A stretch of 64,000 bases of DNA from contig OW204005.1 of assembly GCA_934047225.1 (NCBI GenBank), positions 19,848,396 to 19,912,395 on the forward strand, written 5' to 3'. Positions 30,201-33,164 of this stretch are shown here, piece by piece (within the stretch, counting starts at the first letter, position 1; each line of letters opens with the position of its first letter). The notes beneath the pieces are model-generated. The model saw only the letters and a list, made by a program, of their open reading frames with translations. It did no database searches and had not been told where the DNA came from. Both the position numbers and the translations under genes were made by a program. Source of the DNA: Ypsolopha sequella (lineage: Eukaryota > Arthropoda > Insecta > Lepidoptera > Ypsolophidae).

Positions 30201-33163
30201 GTTGGCACTAAAGTTAATGCTCTTGGTAAGGTTAAGGAGTAGATTGGTTGGCACTAAAGTTAATGCTCTTGGTAAGGTTAAGGAGTAGATTGGTTGGCAC
30301 TAAAGTTAATGCTCTTGGTAAGGTTAAGGAGTAGATTGGTTGGCACTAAAGTTAATGCTCTTGGTAAGGTTAAGGAGTAGATTGGTTGGCACTAAAGTTA
30401 ATGCTCTTGGTAAGGTTAAGGAGTAGATTGGTTGGCACTAAAGTTAATGCTCTTGGTAAGGTTAAGGAGTAGATTGGCTGGCACTAAAGTTAATGCTCTT
30501 GGTAAGGTTAAGGAATGGAGTCTAGTCTGGCTAAAAAGATGAACCTAGTTCTAAAAGTCTTTGTATGATAACACTGGTTTTATAGGTAGTACATACAAAA
30601 TGATAAAGGGATCAGATGTATCGCAATTATAGACGCTTATGCCCCCAAAAGCAAAACTCGTGTGAAACTCGTGCATCTACTTGAATAAAAAAATTAAAAT
30701 GTCCAATGATAAGGTATTTCAAGTAAGTAATTTCAGTAGACCATCGTAAATACTGAAACTGGAAAAAGTAGGAAACTTGATAATGAACTTAATTAACAAT
30801 GAAGTCGTTACAGGAAATAAAGAAGTTGCGAATGCCTTTGAACAATTCTTTACCGACATTCCTTCTTTAATATTTAAATTCAAGCCCTGGGCTTGCGTAG
30901 GATCTTTTAATGGATCACGTGCCTCAGTGATATTCTTTATTTGCTTTTAAACATATTTATTCATTTTAAATCTCTTAAGTTGAGCCAAAACAAGGACTTA
31001 TGGAGCCTATCTGTTATAAATTCGGTTATTGATTCAATAGCTCCTTATTCAGCATTCATTTTTAATAAATGTGTTGATGATGGTGTCTTTCCTGATTTAA
31101 TAAAGTTGAGTAAATTGATCCCCCTTTTTAAATCAGGTGACAAATGGAGACCCTTCAAACTATAGACCTTTGTCAGTTTTACCAGTATTGATTCAGGTTT
31201 TCGAAAAAATTGTTTTTAAATCAATTATTATCTCATTACATAAATATATATATTTCATTTCAAAATCCTTCTGTCGTGGTTACTTGTGATATATTCCTGT
31301 CTCTAAAGTGTGGCTAAAGTGACGGCATTTTGCGACATTTGGTGTCCACGGGGTTAAAGTGGAAGTCATACAATTTGCATACATTCTACCGAAGGATTTC
31401 TTATATATGAGGTTGAGTACAATTTTTTATGGGGTTACCAGTTCGTCCAGGGTTACCAGGTTATCCTAAGTCTATGGACGGAATCTCTAGAAGACATACA
31501 GTGCGACAAGATTCTTTTGGCGCGTGGTTGACGTTGACAGGGGATGCAGCTGTGAAACAATAGGTTACGTTTTATGATGATAGCGGTGTTGCCAACGAAC
31601 TAAATTTAGTTCGTTGGGTGTTGCTTATTTCAGAATTTGGGACTGACCTCTAGTAATGACGTTTTTCCTTATGTCAAATTTAGTGTTAAATAAGATTCCT
31701 AGATGGCACTGTCGTATACTTTAGCAACATAATCAAAGACAAAATTTGCACAGATTCCAAACAAACTGAAAACCACTTTGACATTGATTGCTACGAAATA
31801 TATTTTATCTATGGTGACATGGACAACGACATCTGGAGGAAAGCTAAGAACTACGAAAAAAAAACAACGAGAAAAACGCTCATTGTTTAATTAATTGTTT
31901 AATCTAAAAAAGCTCGTGTACATTCATGATAATAATGACTTGTCAATATTACGCCTAAAAAAAAGTAGGTATGTTAGCCCTGTAGCTTTGTATTAGTAAT
32001 ATAATGAAGATCAGGATGGAAGCATGTCTAGTCTATTCAGAATTTAAATCTTCTAAAACAACGTTTTGCGATGCCATAACAAAATTAAAATGATAAATGA
32101 GAACCATGATCCCCAATTCTTTTTCCTAAAGTAGATCTAATTTGTTATATCAGGATGGGGCACCCAGTTCACGGGTGGTCCGACGTCAGCATACCTTCAG
32201 AAGGTCGACCTGGACGTCATAGATCAAACCAGATGCCGGTCTGCGATATCCTCGCTAACTGACCGCCAGATGTGCACCTATACTCAGGGGAAGGACGCTT
32301 GTCAGGTATCAGGCTTTATTCAAAGTTTCAGAGAAGATGGCTTCTTCCATATCGTATCGTATAATCGAAATGCTGAGAGCGCTTGGTAAAGGCTTGCGTT
32401 AGTGTTGTGACTTTAGTAGAGTGTAGCTTTCGATAGTTGAAGATAGGGAAAACGCAGAAAATTCAAAAACAATTGGGCGTTGTCGTGGGATACCCGATTG
32501 GAACGAAGTTGACGCGTACTGCGCAAGGCGAAACTCGCACGTCCATATACCTCACAGTATTTATAGGACATGCAGGTACCTCACAGTATTTTTAGGGCAT
32601 GCAAGTAGCTCACAGTATTTTTAGGGCATGCAGGTATCTTCACAGTATTTTTAGGACATCACATAAGAGAATACCTCACAGTATTTTTAGGGCATGCAAG
32701 TACCTTCCAGTATTTGTAGGGCATGTAGGTACCGTCCAGTATTTTTAGGTCATGTAGGTAAACCTCACAGTATTTTTAGGGAGGTACCTCACAGTATTTT
32801 TAGGGCATGCAGGTACCTTCCAGTATTTTTAAGGCATGTAGGTAACCCTCACAGTATTTTTAGGGAGGTACCTCACAGTATTTTTAGGGCATGCAGGTAC
32901 CTCACAGTATTTTCCTTCAGCGTCAGCAACTTACCATTCACCGTCTAACCAAACTGCATCAATAACTCGGTTTTTTTTAACAGGATGACAGTGGCGGGCC
33001 TCTGTTATATAGTGACCCAACGACTGGGCTTCTCTTCAACGTGGGCATCATCAGCTATGGCAGGTTTTGCGCCTCGGATACTCCTGGGATCAACACGAGG
33101 GTGACGACGTTGCTGGACTGGATTCGTATGAACACGCCCGACGCTACGTATTGTAGGAAATAA
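197..33163 (+). CDS. CUB-domain trypsin-like serine protease, nine-exon gene (overview)
   Basis: Nine exons (197-286, 3887-4027, 5770-5896, 6345-6451, 23079-23277, 23983-24046, 29637-29770, 32154-32305, 32984-33163) join in phase to 1194 nt, 397 aa. Order: signal peptide (about 1-20), CUB domain (about 26-135), short Pro-rich linker, then an S1 peptidase beginning after Arg157 at IVGG. The catalytic triad is visible: His200 in TAAHC, Asp249 in DFDIAL, Ser341 in DDSGGP. Asp335 sits at the S1-pocket position (chymotrypsin 189), so cleavage after Arg/Lys is expected. The architecture matches insect CUB-serine proteases such as those annotated as venom serine protease 34; the physiological role is not deducible here. 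It would be secreted as a zymogen and activated by cleavage at Arg157-Ile158. Position 193 is Asp instead of the usual Gly. Confidence 0.92.
305..556 (+). repeat. interspersed repeat C, copy 1
   Basis: About 250 bp starting at 'ttttatttttgtcactgtcac' and running through 'caaatctctagatgttgttg' to 'agaagaaaaagtgtgttc'. It is closely matched by 46655-46900 on the same strand; its first 90 bp occur inverted at 49236-49325. Confidence 0.75.
557..1214. other. intron 1 stretch without a recognised gene
   Basis: Two short open frames occur (625-831, and 883-1050 with 55 codons starting MDLSNNIFEAWIEE). Neither has a recognisable domain or splice context. I treat the stretch as non-coding intron. Confidence 0.4.
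1215..1640. repeat. imperfect tandem repeat of about 145 bp
   Basis: Units share 'cacctgaccttcgatcctgg', 'cataactcgagattgc' and 'gttagggt'. The best pair is near 1320-1430 and 1460-1570; a third, more diverged unit precedes them. Confidence 0.65.
1689..2034. mobile_element. foldback MITE, nearly perfect inverted arms
   Basis: Two arms of about 165 bp are reverse complements, running from 'aacaaaaaaatagtaaccga' inward to 'ctagaagtcggcg', around a short centre at about 1855-1885. A second, left-truncated copy is at 40552-40790. Confidence 0.88.
2250..2475. mobile_element. short inverted-repeat element (MITE)
   Basis: Ends are inverted: 'cggaagccggaaact' at 2264-2279 and 'agtttccggcttccg' near 2445-2460, with matching 'gatgatgt'-like outer bases. 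The interior is AT-rich and non-coding. Confidence 0.7.
2507..2881 (+). repeat. interspersed repeat A, copy 1
   Basis: About 370 bp from 'agtagtttatgctacaaggg' to 'gagcacttgcattg', with a short AAT microsatellite. Further copies are at 23509-23873 and 40033-40410. It has subterminal inverted 'tttttcaatgca' motifs and no coding capacity. Confidence 0.82.
2882..3175. other. intron 1, lepidopteran repeat fragment
   Basis: Contains 'gttctgtacccaaagggc' and 'gagccctattaat' (about 3050-3090), a degraded piece of the same family that is better preserved at 35376-35640. Confidence 0.5.
3176..3680. repeat. tandem repeat, about 100-bp unit, five copies
   Basis: Units begin 'ctcaagagatagaaatg' at about 3271, 3371, 3470 and 3570 with partial copies at both ends. 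Each has 'gttagagagagaatatttga' and 'ctccatatgaaaggaatcc'. It ends about 200 bp before protease exon 2. An 82-codon frame on the - strand is just the repeat translated. Confidence 0.92.
3887..4027 (+). CDS. protease exon 2: CUB domain core
   Basis: 141 nt, phase 0 at both ends, flanked by TTCCAG and GTAAAG. It encodes the CUB segment with YYIYSPGYPNNY and four cysteines, and ends GDINLPQ. The intron before it carries a 100-bp tandem array ending about 200 bp upstream. Confidence 0.93.
4211..4518. mobile_element. TTAA-flanked MITE (piggyBac-like)
   Basis: Begins TTAA-CACGTTGAAGGACAGAGA and ends with the exact inverse followed by TTAA (4515-4518). TTAA at both ends is the target duplication of piggyBac elements. 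About 300 bp, no coding capacity. Confidence 0.85.
4519..5294. other. intron 2, no gene; LINE-like tail and simple repeats
   Basis: AT-rich. GATAA-type repeats at about 4797-4832 followed by 'atttattaatcttc' resemble the 3' end of a LINE on the - strand. Nothing else is recognised. Confidence 0.45.
5297..5756 (-). mobile_element. pogo/Tigger-like element remnant
   Basis: Terminal inverted repeats CAGTAGAG..TGATAATCCG (left) and the inverse at the right end, with TA on both sides (5295-5296, 5757-5758) as expected for the Tc1/mariner/pogo group. On the - strand, near 5540-5565, a short frame encodes PKRKHKTLTIAEKCTIL, the usual start of the CENP-B-like N-terminal helix-turn-helix of pogo/jerky transposases. 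The rest of the transposase is missing, so this is a deletion derivative. It ends 11 bp before the exon 3 acceptor. Confidence 0.82.
5770..5896 (+). CDS. protease exon 3: CUB domain
   Basis: 127 nt starting TESCSGDRLLVS and ending one base into a codon before GTGAGT. It contains the ADKYCGRG part of the CUB fold. Its acceptor AG (5768-5769) is only about 12 bp from the end of a pogo-like transposon, so the branch point must lie inside that element. Confidence 0.93.
6168..6325. mobile_element. hairpin MITE in intron 3
   Basis: Two arms of about 47 bp are inverted ('gaaggctttaaatttagttt' and 'aaaactaaaattaaagcctt') around a 55-bp loop. A related single arm occurs at 2938-2980. Confidence 0.75.
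6345..6451 (+). CDS. protease exon 4: end of CUB and linker
   Basis: 107 nt. It finishes the CUB domain (SSGGRFLCNLTAQ) and encodes a Pro-rich linker with two cysteines (TCSCGYKKS). One linker cysteine normally ties the propeptide to the catalytic domain in clip- and CUB-type zymogens. Donor GTGAGC, phase 0. Confidence 0.93.
6509..7606. repeat. 16-bp minisatellite, about 67 units
   Basis: Unit CTGTCCAGCTGAGAA(A/T). Units ending A dominate from 6540 to about 6890, units ending T from there to the end, with isolated variants (tctagctg, atcagtcc, gctggga). Because 16 is not a multiple of 3, the - strand reads through as a 16-residue repeat over 208 codons (7041-7667); I do not regard that as a gene. 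It starts only about 60 bp after exon 4. Confidence 0.95.
7813..8501. mobile_element. TIR element X, copy 1
   Basis: Terminal inverted repeats of about 34 bp begin GCCGTCAATAGAAATTGTGG and are repeated in reverse at the right end. About 690 bp, no complete ORF. A close copy is at 14453-15142. I could not fix a target duplication or name the superfamily. Confidence 0.85.
8502..9057. other. AT-rich stretch in intron 4
   Basis: No gene seen. It contains an imperfect palindrome around 8578-8615 (CGCCAAACTG and CAGTTTGTTGGCG) and several A/T runs. Confidence 0.5.
9058..9141 (-). pseudogene. 3' part of a broken repetitive ORF (LAIQRGN family)
   Basis: On the - strand the frame reads SLAIQRGNVASILGTLPQD. 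It is the downstream part of the reading frame whose upstream part lies at 10816-11133; the P-like element separates them. A related sequence with SLAIQRGNAASLLGTSPHD is at 42638-42853. I know this domain only as a common repetitive-element-associated C-terminal sequence; its parent element is uncertain. Confidence 0.55.
9349..9455 (+). CDS. THAP domain, exon 1 (P-transposase-like)
   Basis: ATG followed by STARCRTYCSVFGCLNN and SFFSIPTQQE, ending two bases into a codon before GTGAGT. The C-x4-C (CSVFGC) pair is the first half of the C2CH zinc site of THAP domains, and SFFSIP matches the conserved Phe-Pro segment. Confidence 0.68.
10196..10276 (+). CDS. THAP domain, exon 2
   Basis: 81 nt between TTTTCAG and GTAAGC, in phase with exon 1. 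It encodes RLQWLQLISREDL with the invariant THAP tryptophan. The Cys-x2-His half of the zinc site should follow in a third exon, which I do not find before the element ends. Confidence 0.6.
10277..10790. other. 3' interior of the P-like element
   Basis: Non-coding. It includes a GC-rich segment near 10385-10450 bounded by inverted 'ggtctacataaag'/'ctttgtagatc', and a foldback-like piece at 10478-10570 with 'cacaaacttatct' and 'agataagtt', related to the outer element at 14399-15200. Confidence 0.45.
10816..11133 (-). pseudogene. 5' part of the broken repetitive ORF (FAPFGVET family)
   Basis: Reads FAPFGVETMGTWGPEA then LVDTSGDRRA, with a one-base frame change near 10845 before the P-like insertion. 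It continues on the other side of that insertion at 9058-9141. Similar C-terminal sequences occur in many invertebrate retroelement-associated ORFs; family assignment is tentative. Confidence 0.5.
11343..11785 (+). repeat. 5' LTR of the short BEL/Pao element
   Basis: Starts TGTTCACGCTAG and ends GCGGCTACA (TGT..ACA). It contains a C11 run and a GC-rich part in its first 150 bp. Reverse-strand open frames rich in Arg/Ala inside it are composition artefacts, seen again in the 3' LTR. Confidence 0.92.
11790..11815 (+). promoter_or_regulatory. primer binding site, tRNA-Tyr-like
   Basis: TGGTCCTTCGGCCGGATCGA lies 4 bp behind the LTR. It matches the complement of the 3' end of eukaryotic tRNA-Tyr except for two single-base gaps. 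Confidence 0.65.
11816..12976. other. leader region of the short BEL/Pao element
   Basis: No coding sequence recognised. A 37-bp motif containing 'accagcccccgtcgattta' and 'acagtccattttca' occurs near 11862 and 11964, with a partial copy at 11820. Poly-T runs occur at about 12730 and 12836-12857. Confidence 0.55.
12977..13198 (+). repeat. leader repeats before the short BEL ORF
   Basis: About five irregular units of 'cactcagctcattttcactc' with 'cacattcaatcagcacat' spacers. The long BEL element has one such unit just before its protease region, where it encodes a Thr/Ser/His-rich linker. Confidence 0.7.
13199..13861 (+). CDS. shrunken pol remnant kept open (220 codons)
   Basis: Aligned by eye to the long BEL/Pao ORF at 56760-61007. 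It retains the protein start MT(P/S)(A/T)PTE.SC.SAQR, a few residues of the protease region, part of the integrase ([19 protein letters not shown]) and the C-terminal DUF5641-like part ([17 protein letters not shown]). Relative to the long copy it lacks 24, 3081, 54, 27 and 96 nt, all multiples of three, then 59 nt near the end, which shifts the last 11 codons. The protease active site, the whole reverse transcriptase and RNase H are gone, so no catalytic activity is expected. Whether a protein is made is unknown. Confidence 0.7.
   Translation: MTPAPTENSCNSAQRVVNVTNTPIIADVHGQFHSARALLGFISRRGTPVLIRSDCGTNYDAITHKLANQHITWFGALHEIILNSRPFCPILSDPTDFDPLTAGHFIVGRPLTALPEQSFYDGPISVLRRFQLIQALSQRFWILWSRSYLHTLQTRPNQLSPSSPPQVGELVLIKEDDLPPLQWKLGRILRTMPGRDGVVQVVDLDTAHGAAAPAPPGCSR
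13850..14291 (+). repeat. 3' LTR of the short BEL/Pao element
   Basis: 442 bp, same as the 5' LTR except for one C fewer in the C-run. Followed by the duplicated ATAAT. Confidence 0.93.
14399..15200. mobile_element. outer inverted-repeat element interrupted by element X
   Basis: Ends carry inverted 'agagccacaaacttat' and 'ataagtttgtggctct', followed inward by 'ttgtccggtgg' and its inverse. Almost the entire inside is element X, so this is a small foldback disrupted by a second transposon. Confidence 0.65.
14453..15142. mobile_element. TIR element X, copy 2
   Basis: Same ends (GCCGTCAATAG..) and interior as 7813-8501, with scattered substitutions. Confidence 0.85.
15271..15442 (-). repeat. 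copia 3' LTR (172 bp)
   Basis: TGTTG...CAACA ends, identical base for base to 19891-20062. Short for a copia LTR. Confidence 0.95.
15443..15455 (-). promoter_or_regulatory. copia polypurine tract
   Basis: On the - strand AATTAAGGGGCTG directly precedes the LTR. A second copy of this motif sits at 15613-15630. Confidence 0.7.
15608..15632 (-). repeat. second purine-tract copy in the copia 3' region
   Basis: 'cacagccccttaatttta' at 15611-15628 repeats the sequence abutting the LTR at 15441, together with a similar 'aaattatt' upstream context, about 170 bp apart. Confidence 0.65.
15806..19699 (-). CDS. copia Gag-Pol polyprotein
   Basis: 1297 aa, single frame, ATG at 19699. Gag about 1-215; two CCHC zinc knuckles (C218-C231, C239-C252); aspartic protease with VDSG at about 271-274; integrase with HHCC zinc site (WHIKFGH..CDVC, ending about 435) and D462, D525, E561; a strongly acidic Asp/Glu/Lys linker about 690-790; Ty1/copia reverse transcriptase from about 818 with the catalytic pair in HVDDG near 990; RNase H with AYCDSDYAGD near 1180. 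The domain order PR-IN-RT-RH is diagnostic for copia. No stops or frameshifts are seen. Gag and Pol are made from one frame, so their ratio would have to be set by processing or splicing. Confidence 0.96.
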   Translation of the reverse strand: MNEESSILANIQRLLDEKTFAMWKFQINILFKSQGLHEIVNGPDNAIALGGDKKEEEKRDAQAQRIIMTTVGKKHLPLLMSCENAHDMFKKLCFIFEKSSSQRKCDLLQDFFQYNFDKSKDITHHISALENLAYQLNNVGEKINENMLVSKILSTLPEQYNNFITAWDSTPLSEKTINNLTARLLTEQQRSKINPEEVTIAYKAAGKRQFPKQNVKFCKICKKNNHSERNCYFKDKQQCSICKKYNHRENNCFFKKKEHVSFLTETENFIVDSGCSSHMTNNSDILKDQQNCQIEIQTAKKDHTIISQTKGKIETNNCEFENVLFVPNLQKNLLSVNAIAEKEGEVIFTKQNLIIKKNNLVLTGTKNNKGLYNINLTTNIDENALLSCKEDSAMDWHIKFGHPGKETLKNITKTVNGININHEQIDSLTSTCDVCIKAKQHRLPFKTQRCRAERKLQIIHTDVCGPITPVSWDEKKYVLSFIDDYTDYTQTYLITYKSEVFMYLKEYVQEVERSTNMKVSVIRCDGGGEYTSNNLKEWCRVRGIKLDYTIPYSPQLNGKSERYNRTLMEKVRALLFESKLNEEMWSDAVRTATYLINRIPKNAQTQTPIEKWSGKRPNVNCIQIFGSKAYSKRLTYLKKLEERCEKLILVGYAPTGYRLWNTEKREIVIRRDVIFVKNNQHIEQEQSEDSEVTIKLYDEEDNANKDEEDKEIIDDEDNEEKDGKDNEKEDDEECDTKDRYDEVTEIKDTDFKKEENGEIKEEFPETINKNEDNDDKQETSDPKKSRERSKRVRKPPQRFNDYVLISYNEALSGEDKEHWKKAIEEEKQSLKENNTWKVVESVPERKKILTSKWILKIKEDGKYKARLVIRGFEQQEGIDYNETFSPVINSSPLRILFALAAMNNFFIKTFDIKTAFLYGEVEEDIYMYPPEGIEINGICKLQKALYGMKQAPLRWNKTLTNFLKSEGLKQLKTEPCIFNNDEGTIYLGIHVDDGIFIGKNEADIENMTERIGKRFKTTVDKNPKKYIGMEISHSKENLKLKQENFVEKLLESYNMKDAKPAETPIETNKREDSPIDTSFPYRQLLGSLTYLANKTRPDISFAVNYCSRNVENPTDNDVIKIKRILRYLKNSKSKGLKYEKGEREIELTAYCDSDYAGDIETRKSTTGYIIYFCGCPISWCTRKQPVVALSTTEAEYIAAAECCKDILYLKSLIEELLSAKVNVKLYVDNQSAIKLIENGVINRRSKHIDVRFKFIHEKVIDGDLSVCYCPTNEQIADLFTKSLNKIKYNNFVKHIVS
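19879..19890 (-). promoter_or_regulatory. copia primer binding site (tRNA-iMet)
   Basis: On the - strand TGGTAGCAGAGC follows the LTR immediately. It is complementary to the 3' end of initiator methionine tRNA. Confidence 0.85.
19891..20062 (-). repeat. copia 5' LTR (172 bp)
   Basis: Identical to 15271-15442, next to the primer site, hence the 5' LTR on the - strand. Confidence 0.95.
20382..20870. other. intron 4, repeat-like DNA
   Basis: From 20495, 'gcctagttcgtccactgcag' and 'cctttccaggactt' resemble a widespread arthropod repeat of unknown class, probably a LINE 3' region. No coding sequence is supported. Confidence 0.4.
20873..21692. mobile_element. foldback-like pair around 650 bp
   Basis: 20873-20950 ('ctattcaaaatgcagactca', 'acatgcacaagcaagcag') is matched in inverse by about 21607-21692. 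A fragment of the inner end ('aaataaagcaatcttaaata') also lies inverted at about 21127-21148. The enclosed DNA holds a tRNA-like sequence. Confidence 0.65.
21449..21522 (+). tRNA. tRNA-like sequence (pseudogene or SINE head)
   Basis: Has a perfect B box GGTTCGAATCC, a 4-bp T stem, a 5-bp anticodon stem CTTGT/ACAAG and a D-arm-like GTGCAATTGGTAGCGC, followed within 10 bp by a T run (pol III stop). The acceptor stem pairs poorly, the spacing before the D stem is too long, and the loop would give TGA with a pyrimidine at position 37. I therefore doubt it is a functional tRNA gene. Confidence 0.35.
21700..23050. other. end of intron 4, scattered repeat motifs
   Basis: 'cacacgggcgaagccgcggg' near 22255 is a motif common at 3' ends of lepidopteran retroposons. 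A GC-rich patch at 22015-22150 repeats 'gaggccgaa'. A 69-codon frame on the - strand (22280-22489) has no recognisable domain. Confidence 0.4.
23079..23277 (+). CDS. protease exon 5: activation site and catalytic histidine
   Basis: 199 nt starting NRIVGGQETG, the zymogen activation site, and containing YCGAVII and VTAAHC with catalytic His200. The acceptor is GTTCCAG at 23072-23078. An in-frame ATG 21 bases upstream of the acceptor is intronic, not a start. The intron before this exon is 16.6 kb of transposons. Confidence 0.94.
23509..23873 (+). repeat. interspersed repeat A, copy 2
   Basis: Matches 2507-2881 from 'tagtagtttatgcttcaagg' to 'gagcacatgcattg'. Lies in intron 5. Confidence 0.82.
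23983..24046 (+). CDS. protease exon 6
   Basis: A 64-nt exon between GTTCCAG and GTAAGT, encoding DSVATQVLRVADFIIHPQFN. This is the strand before the catalytic-Asp loop in S1 proteases. Both phases fit exons 5 and 7. Confidence 0.93.
24047..24988. other. intron 6 start, nothing recognised
   Basis: AT-rich, with a 66-codon frame at 24243-24443 lacking any known motif. No repeat partner seen inside the window. Confidence 0.4.
24990..25292 (+). repeat. interspersed repeat B, copy 1
   Basis: About 300 bp from 'ctgggggcacggcagtgccc' to 'gttctagcaggcctacaaac'. The second copy, differing at a few bases, is at 51678-51975. Confidence 0.85.
25490..26480 (+). repeat. three tandem copies of a roughly 400-bp lepidopteran repeat
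   Basis: Copies start near 25507, 25917 and 26292 with 'aagtgcgaatc(t/c)gactcg' followed by 'gttccgtacc' and, later, 'gacaaaaaacaaagcgataa' and 'ggtagcgcctgacaaa'. The 'gactcgcgcacgaagggttccg' core is common in Lepidoptera. Confidence 0.8.
26913..27150. mobile_element. TIR MITE D, copy 1
   Basis: Ends 'cctattctgtatctttagtt' and the inverse of 'cctattacgtatctctagtt', with long inverted 'atcatcaaaaacatagat' segments. About 235 bp. The open frame across it is also present in the inverted copy at 45661-45901 and follows from the palindromic structure. Confidence 0.82.
27312..27799 (+). pseudogene. OTU-family cysteine protease fragment, frameshifted
   Basis: The first frame (27312-27542) has PIPGDGSCLFHSLSF, the Asp-x-x-Cys catalytic motif of OTU deubiquitinases. 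The second frame (about 27524-27799) carries YGSVPELMAA and the C-terminal catalytic His in LGGHYEML. A single-base indel near 27515-27530 separates the two halves. OTU domains are often carried by transposable elements; no attached transposase or RT is seen, and a large hairpin follows directly. Once probably a deubiquitinase-like enzyme, now broken. Confidence 0.75.
27858..28480. mobile_element. large hairpin, arms of about 270 bp
   Basis: 27858-28132 (starting 'gatcccatcaaaaacataaa') is the reverse complement of 28205-28480, with a spacer of about 70 bp. Very few mismatches. It starts just behind the OTU fragment. Confidence 0.88.
28506..28760 (-). pseudogene. LINE reverse transcriptase C-terminal fragment
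   Basis: On the - strand HKYYTRKPARNACQIYKFKN followed by GQRTDKYLIPKIFNALP, the usual end of Jockey/CR1-type RT ORFs (x-x-Y-N-T-R ... W-N-S-L-P). Truncated at the 5' side by the hairpin. Confidence 0.65.
28761..29090. other. intron 6, no gene seen
   Basis: AT-rich DNA without recognisable motifs. Confidence 0.4.
29091..29554 (-). mobile_element. TTAA-flanked MITE E, copy 1
   Basis: 464 bp bounded by TTAA on both sides with ends 'ttaaggcgcttaatatcgcc' and 'ggcgacggtaatcgccttaa'. Four copies exist in the window (also 34837, 39565, 42991). Non-coding. TTAA points to piggyBac-type mobilisation. Confidence 0.88.
29637..29770 (+). CDS. protease exon 7: catalytic aspartate
   Basis: 134 nt containing NNYDFDIALI with catalytic Asp249, then RVGPACLPF. 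It ends CTTG|GTAAGG. The last roughly 35 nt of the exon and its donor are the first unit of a 46-bp tandem array that continues into the intron. The acceptor lies 82 bp after a TTAA-flanked MITE. Confidence 0.93.
29736..30517 (+). repeat. 46-bp tandem array of the exon 7 splice donor
   Basis: About 17 units of 'ggattggctggcaccaaagt' + 'taatgctcttg|gtaaggtt'. Unit 1 is the true 3' end of exon 7 and its donor; every later unit repeats the exon end and a GTAAGG donor inside intron 7. Distal units ('gagtagattggttggcac') form a homogeneous block of seven to eight. Confidence 0.93.
30770..31240 (+). pseudogene. LINE reverse transcriptase fragment (Jockey-like)
   Basis: Broken frames include NKEVANAFEQFFT, VINSVIDSIAPYSAFIFNKC and DGVFPDLIKLSKLIPLFKSG, the N-terminal part of a non-LTR RT. 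Several frameshifts; no endonuclease attached. Confidence 0.7.
31241..32153. other. rest of intron 7, contains a perfect palindrome
   Basis: No gene recognised. The main feature is the 26-bp palindrome at 31592-31617. Confidence 0.4.
31592..31617. repeat. perfect 26-bp palindrome
   Basis: CCAACGAACTAAA followed by its exact reverse complement without a spacer. Confidence 0.9.
32154..32305 (+). CDS. protease exon 8
   Basis: 152 nt encoding WGTQFTGGPTSAYLQKVDLD through QGKDACQ. It includes Asp335 of the S1 pocket and the cysteine before the active serine. It ends phase 0 before GTATCA. Confidence 0.93.
32560..32925 (+). repeat. about 30-bp tandem repeat in intron 8
   Basis: Roughly 12 irregular units of 'cctcacagtatttttagggc' + 'atgcaggta'. 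Some units are shortened. It ends 60 bp before the final exon. The 84-codon frame across it is repeat translation. Confidence 0.88.
32984..33163 (+). CDS. protease exon 9: catalytic serine and stop
   Basis: 60 codons starting DDSGGPLLYSD with catalytic Ser341, then VGIISYGRFCA and the C-terminal helix (TTLLDWIRMN), ending TYCRK and TAA. The residue normally Gly in GDSGGP is Asp here; non-Gly residues at this place are known in related insect CUB proteases. Confidence 0.95.
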   Translation, partial: DDSGGPLLYSDPTTGLLFNVGIISYGRFCASDTPGINTRVTTLLDWIRMNTPDATYCRK

Positions 33164-33164
33164 A
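33159..33164 (+). terminator. poly(A) signal overlapping the protease stop codon
   Basis: AATAAA formed by the last Lys codon, the TAA stop and one following base. A GT/T-rich stretch follows within 20-50 bases, so the 3' UTR could be only tens of bases long. Confidence 0.55.

Noticed and set aside
32694..32948. 84-codon frame before the last protease exon
   Set aside because: Translation of a 30-bp tandem repeat.
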